Assembly (NCBI GenBank): GCA_021397835.1
Contig: JAJFZO010000191.1
Coordinates: 5,585,001 to 5,649,000 of the forward strand
From: Moringa oleifera
Lineage: Eukaryota > Streptophyta > Magnoliopsida > Brassicales > Moringaceae
DNA: 64,000 nucleotides
Direction: 5' to 3'
The notes under the pieces: generated by a model
What the model saw: the letters and a program-made list of their open reading frames with translations, nothing else
Told to the model about the DNA's origin: nothing
The model's database searches: none
Shown: in pieces, positions 34,430-46,879 of the stretch
How positions within the stretch are numbered: the stretch's first letter is position 1
How the letters are laid out: each line of letters starts with the position of its first letter
Made by a program: the position numbers and the translations under genes

Positions 34430-37400
34430 GGTAGTTTTGAGGAATAAAAAATGCTTCAAATACCTCTTTCCCTCACAAGAGTTCCTAGGCATAATATTTC
34501 TTTACCACGTTGAAACTAAAAGGATTTGATAGCTCTTGCTCATCCATCTTTGCAAGAATGAGTGCTTCATTGGAGAAAGTTCTATTCACCACATAAGGGC
34601 CTTCCCAATTTAGTGCTCACTTGCCTTGGGATTCGTGATATTGTTTAGAAACTTTTTTAACACTAGGTCACCTTCTTTAAAATTCTTAAGGTGTACCTTT
34701 TTATTGTATGCTTTTTTTATTCTCTTTTAGCACATTTATTCATGGCAAAGGGCCTTCAGTTGTTTCTTATCAATTAGATTGAGTTGCTCATATCTAGTTT
34801 GAATCCATTTAGCTTCTTTTAGATTTACCTCTTTCAAGACCTTGAGGGATGGTATTTCAAGCTCTACTAGTAGGATAGCCTCTGTGATGTAGACTAAGGC
34901 ATAGACAGTAGCCCTAATTAATGTCTTAACCAATGTACATTATGTGTATAATGCCATGGGAAGGATCTTATGTCGATCCCGATATGTAATTGTCATCTTG
35001 TGTATGATTCGTTTGATATTTTTATTTGCTTCCTCAACTGTCCCATTCATCTATGGTCGATATGTGGTAGAATTATGATGATGGGTCTTGAACTACTTAC
35101 GTACTTCCTCTAATGCTTTGCTATTTAAATTCTTGGCATTATTTGAAATGATTCTTTTTGGATGACCATATGGATAGATTATTTCTTTCCTAAGGAAGCT
35201 TATTACCACTAACTTGGTTACTTGGGCGAAAGATCATGCTTCATCTGATTTGGTGAAGTAATCAATGAACATCAAGATGAACCTACGCCCATTTAAAGCT
35301 TTTGGGTAATTAGACCGATCACGTCAAAATCACATATAGAAAATGGCCAAAGAGCGATCATCATGTATAAATTCGGAGGCATGACATGGATCTTATTTAC
35401 ACATATTTCACACTTATGGTATTTTCAAATATATTGTGTGTAGTCTTTTCCATGGTAAGCTAATAATATCCTACTCTAATTATTTGTCTTGCTAGCATAA
35501 GGCAACTTGCATGTCTTCTGTATATCCCTTCATGTACTTCTTTAAGATCTCTTATGCTTCTTTGATGTCTAAACATCTCAAAAGTGTTTGATCAAAGTGT
35601 CTTTTACATAGTATCTTTCCATCAACTAGATAATTCACTGCCAATCTTTTCAATATTTTCTTATCATTTCTGTTGCTTTTCTAGGCATAGTTATTCCTTG
35701 AAGAATTTCTAGACATCATAATACCATAATTTTTCATCTTTTTCTTTTTCAAATGCCACATAATATGCAAGGACCTAATGTATGCTTATTTTGATAATTG
35801 TGACATTTTCAAAGTCACTTATTTGAAACATTGTTGCTAAGGTAACTAGCGCGCCTGCCATTTGATTTTTTTCTTTGGGGAGATACTGAAACATGCATCT
35901 TGGAAGTTTTTCAACAACTCTTGTATCAACTTGTAGCATTTCTGAAGCTCAGGGTTTCTTACTAACCATTCAAAATGTGCTTCTTGGAAGTTGGTTGGTA
36001 ACTCTTATATCAACTTATAGTATTTCTGAAGTTCAAGATTTCTTACTAACCATTCATCTTTTAATTGATAGATGAATAAGGTAGAGTCTCTAAAGATAAT
36101 GAGTTGTTTGATATTTTTATTAATCACAACTTTCATGCCCATCACACATGCCTCATATTCTGCCATGTCATTGGTCGAATTGAAGTTTAGTCTTGTTGTG
36201 AATGGACAATAATCTCCTTCTAAAGATTTTAATAATGTCCCTATATCGATGCTCTAATGTGTTGGAAGCTCTGTCAAAGTGCATGGTCCATTTAAGCATT
36301 TTCCTATTGTCTAAGTCAACTTAGCTCAATAAGCCCTTGCCTAGAAATTCAAATTTAACAGGAAGATAATCATTAGTAGCTTTTTCAGCTAAAACTCAAC
36401 CAAGGCACTTTCTTTTACAACCTTTTTATGGAAGATAAATAAGATCATATTTAGATAAAAGTACTTGCCATCTTGCCAGTCTACTTGAAAGTGATGGTTT
36501 TTCCATCGAATATTTTATGGGGTCAAGCTTGGCTATAACCCAAACAATATGGCTAAGTAAATACTATCTTAGTTTATGAGCAGCCTCCGCTAGAACATAA
36601 CATATTTTTTGATTAACGATTATCAAAACTCATAATCAGTGAACTTTTCATTGAGACAATATATGGCTTGTCTTCTTTTCCCTGTTTCATCGACCTGTAC
36701 CAATACATAGCCTAACAATCTCTCATATATGGACAGAGACACAATATCCATGGTTTTTATGAAATTAAAGGCTTCAGCACTAATGGATAAGACAAATACT
36801 CCTTTATCTTGTCAAAGGCAATTTAACACTTTGGATTCCACTCTCTAAGATCATGCTTCTTTAGTAGCGCAAAAATGAGGTCACATATATTTCTCAATTA
36901 AGATATGAATCTGGATATGTAGTTGAGGCATCCTAAAAATCCCTTTATCTTTTTCACTATCCTTAATAGGGAAAGTTCTTGTATAACTTGGACTTTATCG
37001 GGATCAACCTCAATACCTTGTTCATTGACTATAAAACCTAACAATTTTCTAAAATTGACCTCGAATGTGCATTTATTTGGATTTAGTCAAAGTTTATATT
37101 GTCTGAGTCTTTTGAATAACCTTTTAAGATCATTTATGTGATCCTCGTCTTTCTTATATTTGGTAATCATACCATCCATATAGACTTTCACCACCTTATG
37201 CATTAAATCATGAAACATAATCATCATTGTCCTTTGATATGTTGCCCTTGTGTTATTCAAGCTAAAAGGCATTACTCAATAGCAGAAGGTTCACTACAGT
37301 GTCTCAAAAGTGGTTTTTTTTTTTTCATGTCTTCTAGTGCCATGAGTATTTTATCATAGCAAAAAATAACCATCCATGAAAGAAAACAAGGAGTACTTCA

Positions 37401-38000
37401 CTATATTATCAACCAATGTATCTATATGTAGGAGCAAAAAATTATCTTTAGGACTCGACTTGTTTAAGTCTCTGCAATCTACATAAATCTAAATTCGTCC
37501 ATCTTTTTTTGGCACCAAAATTATATTCACTGCCTACTCTGAATATTTAAAAACCATGATAAACTCTGCTTCTAAAAGTTTCTATACTTCTTCTTTCATT
37601 TTCAACAATATTTCTAGTTTCATTCTCCTTAACTTTTGCCAAGCTAGGAGACATTCTGGCACAAGTGGCAATTTATATTCCACTATGTTCTTATCCAAAC
37701 ACTGGCATATCTTTGTAAGACTAGGTAAATATATCACTAAACTTTTGGAGCTAATTAATTAAGCTCTATTTTAGTTATAGAGGTAAGATGGTGCCAATTT
37801 TCTATTCTTTTCTTTCTTCATTTATCCCAACATTTATGATATGGGTTTCTTCTTGATGAGGCAATATCTATTTTTCCTCAGTTTGTAGCTGCTTGAATAA
37901 TTTCATGGTCCTTCTATTTTCTCCTTAGTTTCAAGATCATTTATGAAAATTAACGTATTCCTTGCTTAAGTCCATCTTATAGATGTTGAGATTGTTGTAA
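34430..38000 (-). mobile_element. Ty3/gypsy retrotransposon pol remnant (RT-RNase H-integrase)
   Basis: Read on minus from about 38000 downward, the blocks appear in pol order, with many stops and shifts. They are a protease/RT linker (LQKFSDIFT, SYKDMPVFG), then RT (VPKKDGRI, DCRDLNKSSPKDNFLL, LFSFMDGYF), then MPFSLNNTRATYQRTM and VKVYMDGM at 37150-37272, where the YVDDM catalytic box has become YMDGM. RT-connection blocks follow (LLGFIVNEQGIEVDPDKV, GFLGCLNYISRF, about 36880-37080), then RNase H-like pieces (about 35880-36500). The 34736-34933 frame (YALVYITEAILLVELEIPSL, TRYEQLNLIDKKQLKALCHE) is the integrase C-terminal part. No piece is functional. LTRs were not identified with confidence. 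Confidence 0.88.
35895..36062. repeat. Two tandem copies of an 84-bp segment inside the pol remnant
   Basis: The segment starting GCATCTTGGAAGTTTTTC at 35895 is repeated from 35979 (GCTTCTTGGAAGTTGG). Both copies run through CATTTCTGAAG-like and TTTCTTACTAACCATTCA words. The duplication falls in the RNase H-side region and post-dates or accompanies its decay. Confidence 0.75.
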
Positions 38001-39355
38001 CTGAGCTTTTTGGACATGAGAAAGAGATGAAGATATAGGTGATGATTTTTATGAATGAGGCTTGGATGAAAAATGAAATGGATCAATTCTAAAAAGAGAT
38101 GAAGAGAAAACTACAATTCATTTATTATTATGCCTTAAAAAAAGTGACAATTCTATTTTGGGACTATATAAAGGTCTTAGGCCTCTATTCCATAACTTTG
38201 TTCAAAATAGAGAGGACTCTGAGTAATCTCTGATCTATAATGTTCTTATTTTCCTCCCTAACAGTACTTCATGGTCGATCTAATGAGTCATCCGGGTGAG
38301 AATCAATTCACCAAACAAGCGAAAATTCTTAGCCAAGTTCCTAGAGTAATTGATGATCGAGTTAGCCCCGAATTTTTGTGCTTTCTTTAACCCCTTCTTA
38401 TCTTCTTTATCCTTGATAGTTGGCCAATATTCGATCCTTCAACCTTCTAAGTTGTTTGGTAACTCGAGAATTGTTGGGATGCCTTGAAGTTTCTAACGCA
38501 AGTCCTTTTCAACTTAACAACCTCTACCCATGGTCTGGTCGATTTAGAACTACATAGGAGATAGTAAGTAAAATTAGTTTTAATGATCAAGTTTTTGTAC
38601 AACTTTTTTAACCAACCAAAATCATTATTATTTGATCATATAATGTAGCTAAGTTTTATCACCCTAAATCAGCCCTAATGATATCAGTATAATGCAACTA
38701 ATTTGTTTCTAACAATTACATGGAATAAAAAGTTTGTTAATTTCTATCAAGTTTCATACAGTGTAATATCCAAAAAGAGTGTAATATCACTATATAATTG
38801 CATCAACCTAGCTTATAGTAAAATCAACACAAATTATAACAATCTTTATACCAAATCAATGAAATTTAAATTTAATTATAATCTAAATTTCAAGCTAACA
38901 AGAACTATAATATGCTTATAAAATCACTAGAAACCAAATCAAGCAAGCATATTACTGTACTGAGCTCATGGAATATCAAAAAAAAAAATTCAAAATTCAA
39001 AACAATCTATGTAATTATCCCTAATCATTTGTTGATTTTGCAGAAGTATTGAACGTCTTCAATTTAATCTTCAAGTTTTTCTTTTTCATTATTTGATTAA
39101 TACAAAAATGTAAGCCTCTCAACAAAACAGTACGAAGATATAGCTTGCACGGTATTGATATGAGACTATTATGAGACAATACAAAGAGATGAGGAATGAT
39201 ATATTACACACCTAATTCTTTCAAAAAGGAAAGGAAATGCACGATAAGTACCTTAAAGCTTCAAGTTTGATAGCAAATACAAATCATTATACTTGCATTT
39301 TGATGAAAAAATAAGGAAGAAGGCTCCGTTTTGTTGTTTTGATAGTGATAAGATG
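38000..39355. other. No recognised gene; decayed retroelement flank
   Basis: Continues upstream of the gypsy pol with no conserved gag motif that I can identify. A plus-strand TATATAAAGG at about 38170 could be incidental. The frame at 38703-38921 is AT-rich and shows no domain. Confidence 0.4.
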
Positions 39356-39363
39356 GCTGTCAA

Positions 39364-42300
39364 TAGGGGTGAGCATTCGATTATTTCGGTTCATTCGGTT
39401 TGAAAATTTTAAAAACCGAATTAACCAAATTTTTTTATAAATTAACCGAAACCGACTGAATTTAAAAGATAACCAAATTAACCGAACCGAATTTTTTTCA
39501 ATCGGTTTAATCGGAATAAACCGAAAATTTATTTAGGTTTAAATTTTATATTTTTTACTTTTAAACTATTTTAAATCTTAATAATAATTTACAAATTAAA
39601 TATATATGATATATATCATTAACAATCTGTTCATATAGATAAAAAATATAATTAAACTTTACTCTAATAATATTTTCATATATACTTACATGAAAATCGG
39701 CATCTTTAATATATAAAAATTAAAATTTTTTATACATCAATAACAACTTTTAGAATATAAAAACTTTTAATCATAAAAAAAAATTATCAAAATATAACTG
39801 GTATATGATACATTAGCATTTATCAAATTAACAACATCAAAAGGAACATTTTATTGGAATTGCAATCCTCGTTTTTTCTATTTTGCCTTTAGTTCTTTCA
39901 AAAAGTTTTTTTTCAACTAATCCAATGCCGAAAAGCAAAAAAAAAAAAAAAAAACAAATGTAAAAATGTCAAAAAAGAAATAAGTGCATTCTTATATATT
40001 GATATGACAAAAACTTACCCAAATGAAGCTCCTCCTAAATGAGTTGATATGATACTACAAAAATATTATATGATAAGATTATATGCAAACAATATTTAGG
40101 CTTCACATATAACATCTTAATAACTAATATTTTTCTTTTATGATAATCAATCAATAAAAAAAATCAAAAAATAAAAATCAATCCACCACCAAAATCTCAA
40201 CTATATAAGATATGAAACTAATAGTGATAAAAGAAATTACCTTGAAATAGCAATACACTTCCACACTAATCAATTGTAGCATCCAATGTAATTTTTGACA
40301 AATCTATAAACACATAATCAAATTTGGTATTAAGAAAAGTGGTATTAAGCTTATCCAATAAAGATTAGTAATTAAAAAATATAAAATAATCAAATAAACA
40401 AAATAATTACCCATATCAAGTTTTTCAAGCTCTACCAAGTCCTCTTCAATGGCATCAAAACATGGAGATCCACGTAACCAATCTCGAGCACAAATAAGGG
40501 CTTGTACAAGTTTAGGAGTTAATGAACTCCTATATGTATCAAGTACACGTCCGTCGGTACTAAAAGCAGATTCAAAAGCAACCGTAGATATAGGAGCTGC
40601 CAATACATCACGAGCCATATGGGAAAGAATAGGAAACCTATGACTATTAAGTTTCCACCAATCAAGAATATCAAAGTTATCATCATCTTTTGCATCCTCT
40701 TCACTTAAAAATCTATCCAATCCTGATTTATTTTCTTCTTTTTCGATCTCTTTCTTATATCTCTTGAACTTAGATAAAAGAACTTGTCTCTCCTTTTCCA
40801 ATCCTAATTCATTTCCCTCTGCAATTTGGCTTACTTGACTGCTTTCACCAACTTGTTCATGTTGAGGTCGTAAACTTCTTTTGTACTCATCAAACAACTC
40901 TTCAACTGCTTTTTTCACATTACTAGTCATCATTGAAGCTTGTTCCATATCATACATTTCCAAAAAGCAAAAGTTGACAAACTCAAACTTTTTTCTAGGA
41001 TCAAGAATAGAAGCAACATAAAGTAGTATATTCATCTTCTCCACATTTCTCCAATACTTATCAAACTTATCTTTCATTTTCTTTGCCATTGCATTTAACT
41101 CAATATCAGAATGTGTTTCCCAATTGCACAAAGTAGCATAAACATTACAAATATCATCAAGAAAACTATTGGAGGTGACATATGAAGAACCTGAAACTTT
41201 GATTGTTAGTTCATAAAATTGTTGCAAGAAAAGACAAAACCTCCTAATAGTTTCCCAATCTTTTTTTCAGGCAACCCATCTCCCATTATCAACTCATTTC
41301 TTTAATGCGGATCAATATCATCAAAACTCTTAAAAGCCTTCTCAAATTTTTGAGCTGCATCCAACATCCAGTAAGTGGAGTTCCACCTAGTGCTAACATC
41401 CAAACACAACAAACTTTTGCTTTCAATTTTTTTAACTAAAGCACATTCTTTAAATTTGGCCAACCTTGCAGGTGATTGTTTCACATATTTAATAGCCCCT
41501 CTAACCCGTGCAATTGACTCATTCATTTCTTTCAATCCATCTGTAATAATGAGATTAAGAATGTGCGCAATGCATCTTAAATGAAGATATTTTCCTTCTT
41601 GAAAGCAAGTTCCTAAATTATTCAATCTTTTCTTCAAGTATGAGATTGCAACATCGTTAGAACTAGCATTATCAACTGTAATAGTAAAAATTTGATCAAT
41701 CCCCCAATCACGCAAACATTTCTCAATGACTTTTCCAATGGCCTCACCTCTATGACTAGAAATAGGACAAAAGTTTAATATTCTTTTGTTCAATTTCCAA
41801 TCTTTATCAATAAAATGAGCCGTAAGACACAAATAATTAATTCTTTGCACTGAAGTCCATGTGTCTGTGGTGAGAGATACTCTTACACTGGATGATCTTA
41901 AAAACTGTTTCAGTTTAACTTTTTCATCATTATAAGCTGATAAGAATCTCTAGCTATAGTCCATCGTGAAGGCATACGAAACTTAGGACATGCAAGTGAC
42001 ATGTAACGTCGAAAACCTTTACCATCCACAAATTTGAAAGGTAATTCATCCATAATGATCATCTCAGCTATACCCTTTCTAATGGCATCTTGATTGAACT
42101 TCCAACTACCTAAAGATCCATCTCTCCCAGATTCAAAAACCAATTTAGTTTGACTAGAATCAACACTAACATTTGTTCTCTTCTTACAAGTACCCATATG
42201 AGCTTTCAATGCAGTTGTTCCATTTCTTATAGGGTCAGTAAAAAGCTCCCTATCACAATAATTACATCTAGCTTTATGCTCACCTTGTTCATCAAAAAAT

Positions 42301-43738
42301 TTGGTGAAGTGTTCCCAAACTTCTGATCTGGACTTAAATGCTTTCTTCTTCAATTTAGAACTTGCAGATGATGGATGGATTGAATCTGGTTGTGTGGCAT
42401 TAGGCACAGGATCTACATCATTACTCTTAGTTGACATCTTTTAATTTCTGAAATAAATAACAATTAAAAATAGTTAATAATAATACTTTTCAATAGTTAG
42501 ATAAAATTCTAAAACATTTAATAGTAATACTACATTACAGAAAAATTTATTTCAATAGTAATAGTTAATACCACTACCTTTCAAAATATGATTATGAATT
42601 ACTACAAAAAAACATAATTAACAACTTTAAATTATATCAAGAAAGATTCAAAGAGAAAATATAAAGCAAAAATAAAATGAATTAAAAAAATTAACTCTTT
42701 AATTTTCAATACTGGGATTATTTTGCCTTACATGTCATAGCTAATACATACCACATATATAAAGAAAAAGTGTTAATACATAGAACAATTTATAATACTT
42801 ACCCAAATACAAAAAGGGAATCCATAAAATTGATCTAATTTTTAATTTTAAGTGTAATTGTTACAAATTAGGATTTGAAAAATTGAAAGATTAAAGAGTA
42901 AGATAGTGCATGCTACTATTGGAATAATTAAAATTGAAAAGAAAGAAGATTTGGCATAAGGGAATACCGAATGTGTATGGGTGGCGTGGGTGTGGCTGTG
43001 ATGCTGCTGATTTTCCAATATAAGTGAACACGACCACACGGTGCGCGGATTAAGATACGAGTTATGGCTTCTTAAGTTGAAAGAAAAGAAAAAGAGGAAG
43101 TGTGGCTGCGACGTTACTATCGGAAAGATTTCAATTGGAGAGAAAGAAAATCAGATCTAAGCAATTGAGTGGTTTGATCGATTACCGAATACGTGCGTGG
43201 TGTGAGTGTGGCTGCGGTGTGGCTGCGATGTGGCTCTCGAGAGGATTCAAATTGAAGAGAAAGAAGATCAAGCCTAAGGGATTGAGCGGTTTAATTGATT
43301 ACCGATACCGAATACGTGCGTGATGTCGATGGCTGCGGCAATTTTGATTCTCGAAACTTCGGAAGATAGATGGGCCTGGTGAGTCGGTGACAGGTTAGGT
43401 TAGGGTTTGTCAAAACTCAAATTGAAAGAAAAGAAAGAAGACTGTTTATTTGTTTTCCCGATTGCCCAATCCCAATTTGCCCTTTTGAAAAGTAATTGAA
43501 AAAAATAAATATTAATTATTTATTTAATTAATAAAATTAATTAATTATTAAAATTAAAAATCGGTTTTTCGGTTAATTCGATTTTAAAAAAATTTAACCG
43601 AAATTAACCAAAAAAAATAAAAAAAAACTGATTTTTAAATTATTTTATAACCAAAAACCGAAAAAATCGAATTGAATTAACCGAAATTAATTTGATTTTT
43701 TGGTTTTTTCGGTTTTAACCGAATTTTGCTCACCGCTA
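39364..43738 (-). mobile_element. hAT transposon, 4375 bp, complete ends, degenerate transposase
   Basis: The left end TAGGGGTGAGCA and the right end (reverse complement TAGCGGTGAGCA) are 12-bp inverted repeats with one mismatch. Inside them lie longer inverted stretches rich in ACCGAA/TTCGGTT. The element is bounded by an exact 8-bp target duplication GCTGTCAA (39356-39363 and 43739-43746). The transposase lies on the minus strand between 40304 and 42437 and is broken at three places. The exact duplication shows the element inserted as a unit. Confidence 0.93.
40304..42437 (-). pseudogene. hAT transposase pseudogene (BED finger, RNase H-like core, hAT dimerisation)
   Basis: It starts at an ATG at 42437. 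A BED-type zinc finger occupies the first ~85 residues (EVWEHFTKFF, CNYCDRELF, LKAHMGTCKK, i.e. C-x2-C...H-x4-C). A one-base frameshift near 41930 moves the frame to one that continues through TTDTWTS, TVDNASSNDVAI, LRCIAHILNLI and DVSTRWNSTYWMLDAA. A TAA follows DDIDPH at 41302, and a second frameshift occurs in an A-run near 41265. The last segment (41227-40304) carries LDPRKKFEFVNF and the C-terminal dimerisation region (DILDWWKLNSHRFPILSHMA, AFESAFSTDGRVLD, SLTPKLVQALICARDWL). Domain order and length fit plant hAT transposases of about 680 residues. Three lesions make it inactive. Confidence 0.92.
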
Positions 43739-43749
43739 GCTGTCAAGGT

Positions 43750-44380
43750 AACTAATTGGACAAATTAAAATCATGTGCAAATTAAGGATTTAGATAAAAT
43801 TATTAATGTTAATAAAATGTGTAAACTAAAATTTCATATTAAAAATTAAATAAAATGTAAATTTAAAATTGATGTCATTATTTTTGTAAATTTTAATTTG
43901 AGATAATAAATAAAAATTGATTTTCTAGGGTAATTAATTATAAAAATATATTATTAGAAAAATAATAGTTGTAAACTAATCTAACCGTGAATCATATTAT
44001 TAGAAATTAAATAATAAAAATTTAATAATATCAATAAATAAGTAATTTAATTTTATAATATAGTAATTATTTCATTTAATTGCTATAATACTAAACACAT
44101 CATAATAATTGCAAAAATAAAATAAGATCGATTACTTCCCTTGAATAGCCAGTTGTAAAAAGATGTGTGAAGCGGACATGAAATGCTTCCTTGGAACTAC
44201 TTTAATTTGAGGAGGTCAAACCCAAAAGTTGCTTACCATAATTGCATTATTAAATTATTCAAACCAAAAAGTTGCTTACCATAGTTGCACTCTTAAATTA
44301 TTCACCTTCTTTGCTGTTACTTCCAAAGAGTCAAACCTCGAAAGGTCACTTTCCATAATACGCATCATTTAGGTGTTATC
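43750..44380. other. Intergenic stretch upstream of the 44.5-kb peptide gene
   Basis: AT-rich up to about 44130. A 40-bp near-duplication follows (AAAAGTTGCTTACCATAATTGCA at 44225 and AAAAGTTGCTTACCATAGTTGCA at 44269), placed about 120-170 bp upstream of the TATA box. It might be a duplicated promoter element. Confidence 0.45.
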
Positions 44381-44386
44381 CTGCTG

Positions 44387-44394
44387 TATAAATA
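44387..44394 (+). promoter_or_regulatory. TATA box of the 44.5-kb two-domain peptide gene
   Basis: CTGTATAAATACAATGG contains a consensus TATAAATA, 99-106 bp before the ATG at 44493, matching the spacing in the 12.5-kb and 25.1-kb sister genes. Confidence 0.7.
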
Positions 44395-44492
44395 CAATGG
44401 TTCCTTATAATGCCAGTTACAGTAGTCTGAAAACTCAAAAGTTGAATCTCACAACCATCAGAATTTCCAGCAGACCAAAAGAGAGGAAGAAG

Positions 44493-45050
44493 ATGGCTAA
44501 GGTTAATTCTTATGTAGCTTCTGTGGTTTCCTTCTTGGTCATTGGTTCTTGTAAGCATCTTTTTCCCTTGTGTAAACTGCAATTGCTTTGCTAAATTATA
44601 AGTTAACTTAAGTGAATAACAGAAAATCTTTTGTTGACAGGTTTTTCCACCAAAACGGAGCAGAAAATGAAATACATTCAGTTTTGCTATAGTGACGACG
44701 ACTGTGGAAAACTCTGCCCAAATGGTGGTCCTGGCCACTGTACTGTGAATTACACCTGCGACTGCAAGCTCCTCAGCAAAAACCAGTTGTATGATATTTC
44801 AATGCAGGAGTCAACAGGTGTGTCATCCTCGGAAGTACCAGGAATAGAAGAAACTTTAACATGGCGTTGTCATGGCGACAAGGACTGTGTACTCTTCTGT
44901 CAAGGTGGCTATCACCACTGTGATGAGTATGGCGTATGCCTCTGCAGGCCCCGAGCAAGTCAAAACCAGTTGTCTGATATTTCGGCGCAGGAATCAGCAG
45001 GTGAGTCTTCCTTGATGGTACCAGAAACAGGTGAAGAGAGCAAGGCATAG
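44493..45050 (+). CDS. Secreted cysteine-rich peptide with two Cys domains, 155 aa
   Basis: Exons 44493-44550 and 44641-45050. The 90-bp intron (donor GTAAGC, acceptor TTGACAG) is phase 1 and splits Cys20. Exon 1 encodes a signal peptide (MAKVNSYVASVVSFLVIGS). Domain 1 has Cys at 35, 41, 45, 53, 59 and 61 (C-x5-C-x3-C-x7-C-x5-C-x-C). Domain 2 has Cys at 96, 102, 106, 113, 119 and 121 (C-x5-C-x3-C-x6-C-x5-C-x-C). Each domain is followed by a homologous acidic Ser/Gln/Glu-rich tail of about 34 residues: NQLYDISMQEST... after the first and NQLSDISAQESA... after the second. Domain 1 plus tail matches the whole single-domain protein at 60.6 kb. Domain 2 matches the peptide at 25.1 kb (DKDC, YHHCDE, GVC). 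It is therefore an internally duplicated or fused gene. It may be cleaved in the linker to release two peptides, which is inference. Confidence 0.88.
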
Positions 45051-45059
45051 TGTGTCATG

Positions 45060-45310
45060 CGAAGGCTGAAGACTGGGATTCATTGAAATGGCCTCCTCTT
45101 GCTGAAACCAAAAAGTGATTGCCCTAAATCCTCTTATGTTAATTGCCCCAAAAGTTGTGTCTCAGCACATGTTGCCTGTGCCATATTAATCAATAAGAGA
45201 TTTCTAAGTGTTGCAATAAGGTTTCTTCCTAGTAATATTAGTTAAAAATTGAAAACATAATATTCGTCAAATAATTCATTCTGGCCTCCTAAAAGTCTTT
45301 GATACGCTCT
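45060..45310 (+). repeat. 3' flank shared with the 48.5-kb pseudogene and 60.6-kb gene
   Basis: From AGGCTGAAGACT through AATCAATAAGA (poly(A)-like signal AATAAG at 45192-45197) to CAAATAATTCATTCT and AAAAGTCTTTGATAC, the sequence aligns with 48495-48840 and 61010-61270. The three copies mark duplications that included the gene's 3' region. Confidence 0.75.
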
Positions 45311-46124
45311 GGGACACCTTCCACTGATTAAAATATACCTTCTCTTGTACCCCCCAAATTATAAGGAGTGGTTATTTTGAGTTCAATATGATATACTTAC
45401 GTATTTAAAATAATAAAATGATATATTCCAAATACTCCCAATGAATTGAGAAAAATAAAATGCAAAGAGAATCCATGTGAAAATGATATGAAGACTTGAA
45501 GATATATATAAAATTACCACTCCTTATAATGGGAAATCTCACCAGACAAAAGACTTTTTTTATGCACAGACACCTGTGGATGCAAGTCCTAAGCCCAACA
45601 AAGGCTTAATGAGTCCAAGTCTAATATATATTTTTTAATTTGATAATTTTTTAAAAAAATTAAATATAATGATTAAAACAGGAAGTTAAAAAGAAAAATT
45701 AATGCTTTAAATTTGTGACCCCATGCATTAATATTGCAATTAATTTCAATTTTAAAAGTATTCCTATTATAGTCGATGTTTTTTGGCTAAAGTCATTGTT
45801 TTTCTGACTTTGATTCTTAAGTAATTTTTTTTTTAAGCAACTAATACGGGAACTTTATTTTATTTTTAAACATTATTCTATTGACTTTGATTTTTAAGTA
45901 AAAAACAAATTGTTATTAATTTTTTATGATATGATTAGACATCATTTTTAAAAAATATTTTTAAAATCTCTATTTGAAAATAAGTAACGGCCTATTTATC
46001 AGATGGTTTAAGATTCAGAATAAGTTACAGGTGTAGAAAGATTAGCATTCCCACAGAAACATCTAAAAATTGATATCATTTAAGTTGAATAATCTTGTGA
46101 TGTCGAAGTATAACCAAAAAATAT

Positions 46125-46147
46125 TATATATATATATATATATATAT
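46125..46147. repeat. (TA)n microsatellite
   Basis: An uninterrupted TA run of about 11-12 dinucleotides. Confidence 0.85.
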
Positions 46148-46879
46148 GATACAATAAAATTGGCCTCTATTAATCCTCAAAGGTTTTTAAGAGAAAAATC
46201 ACGATAGACTTCATTATGATGTAATATGATCTCAAAATAATTTTTTATATTTTTTTATGCATGAATCTCAAAGAGTAATTAATACCATATATTTGATTTT
46301 AAAAACAAATATATTTTGATTTTAAGGTTCGGGATAGGAACATCATCATATTTTTATCTTTAAATCAATTTTGAAAACATAAAATGCATCATTGAATTCT
46401 AGTATCGAATAAATGAATAGTAGATGACAAAATAAGATCAGTATAAGCAATTTGTTCTTTTATTCATTTTACAAATGTTGATATAAGTAAATAAAAAAAA
46501 AAATTGTAGCTTCAATAGAATCTACATGCTTTTCCTCTACTAAGAGCACTGTAAAAACAAATTCTTTTTTAAAGATCTCTTTAAGAAATAAAGAGAATGA
46601 AAAAAAAATATGAATACTATTTTGGGGTTTAAAGAGAAGATGAATACAAAAGTGAATTCAAAGATCACAGTAAAATTTTTTTTTTTTCATAAAAAATGAG
46701 TCTATTTACATAGAAAACTTTAGGGTGAAACCCGCAAAAAATTTAAAATTTTGTCATAGAAAAAAGGACCGTGGCGCTCTTTAGTTAGTTATGAATAAAA
46801 TGTGTTTCCGTGCACACACTTAACTAAGCACCATCTACAAGCTTGTAAAGTCGTCGTGGTCCTTCTTCAAACAGCTACG

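Noticed and set aside
44773..45048. A 91-codon minus frame opposite the two-domain peptide gene
   Set aside because: It is a shadow of the conserved plus-strand exon; its own sequence shows no family similarity.
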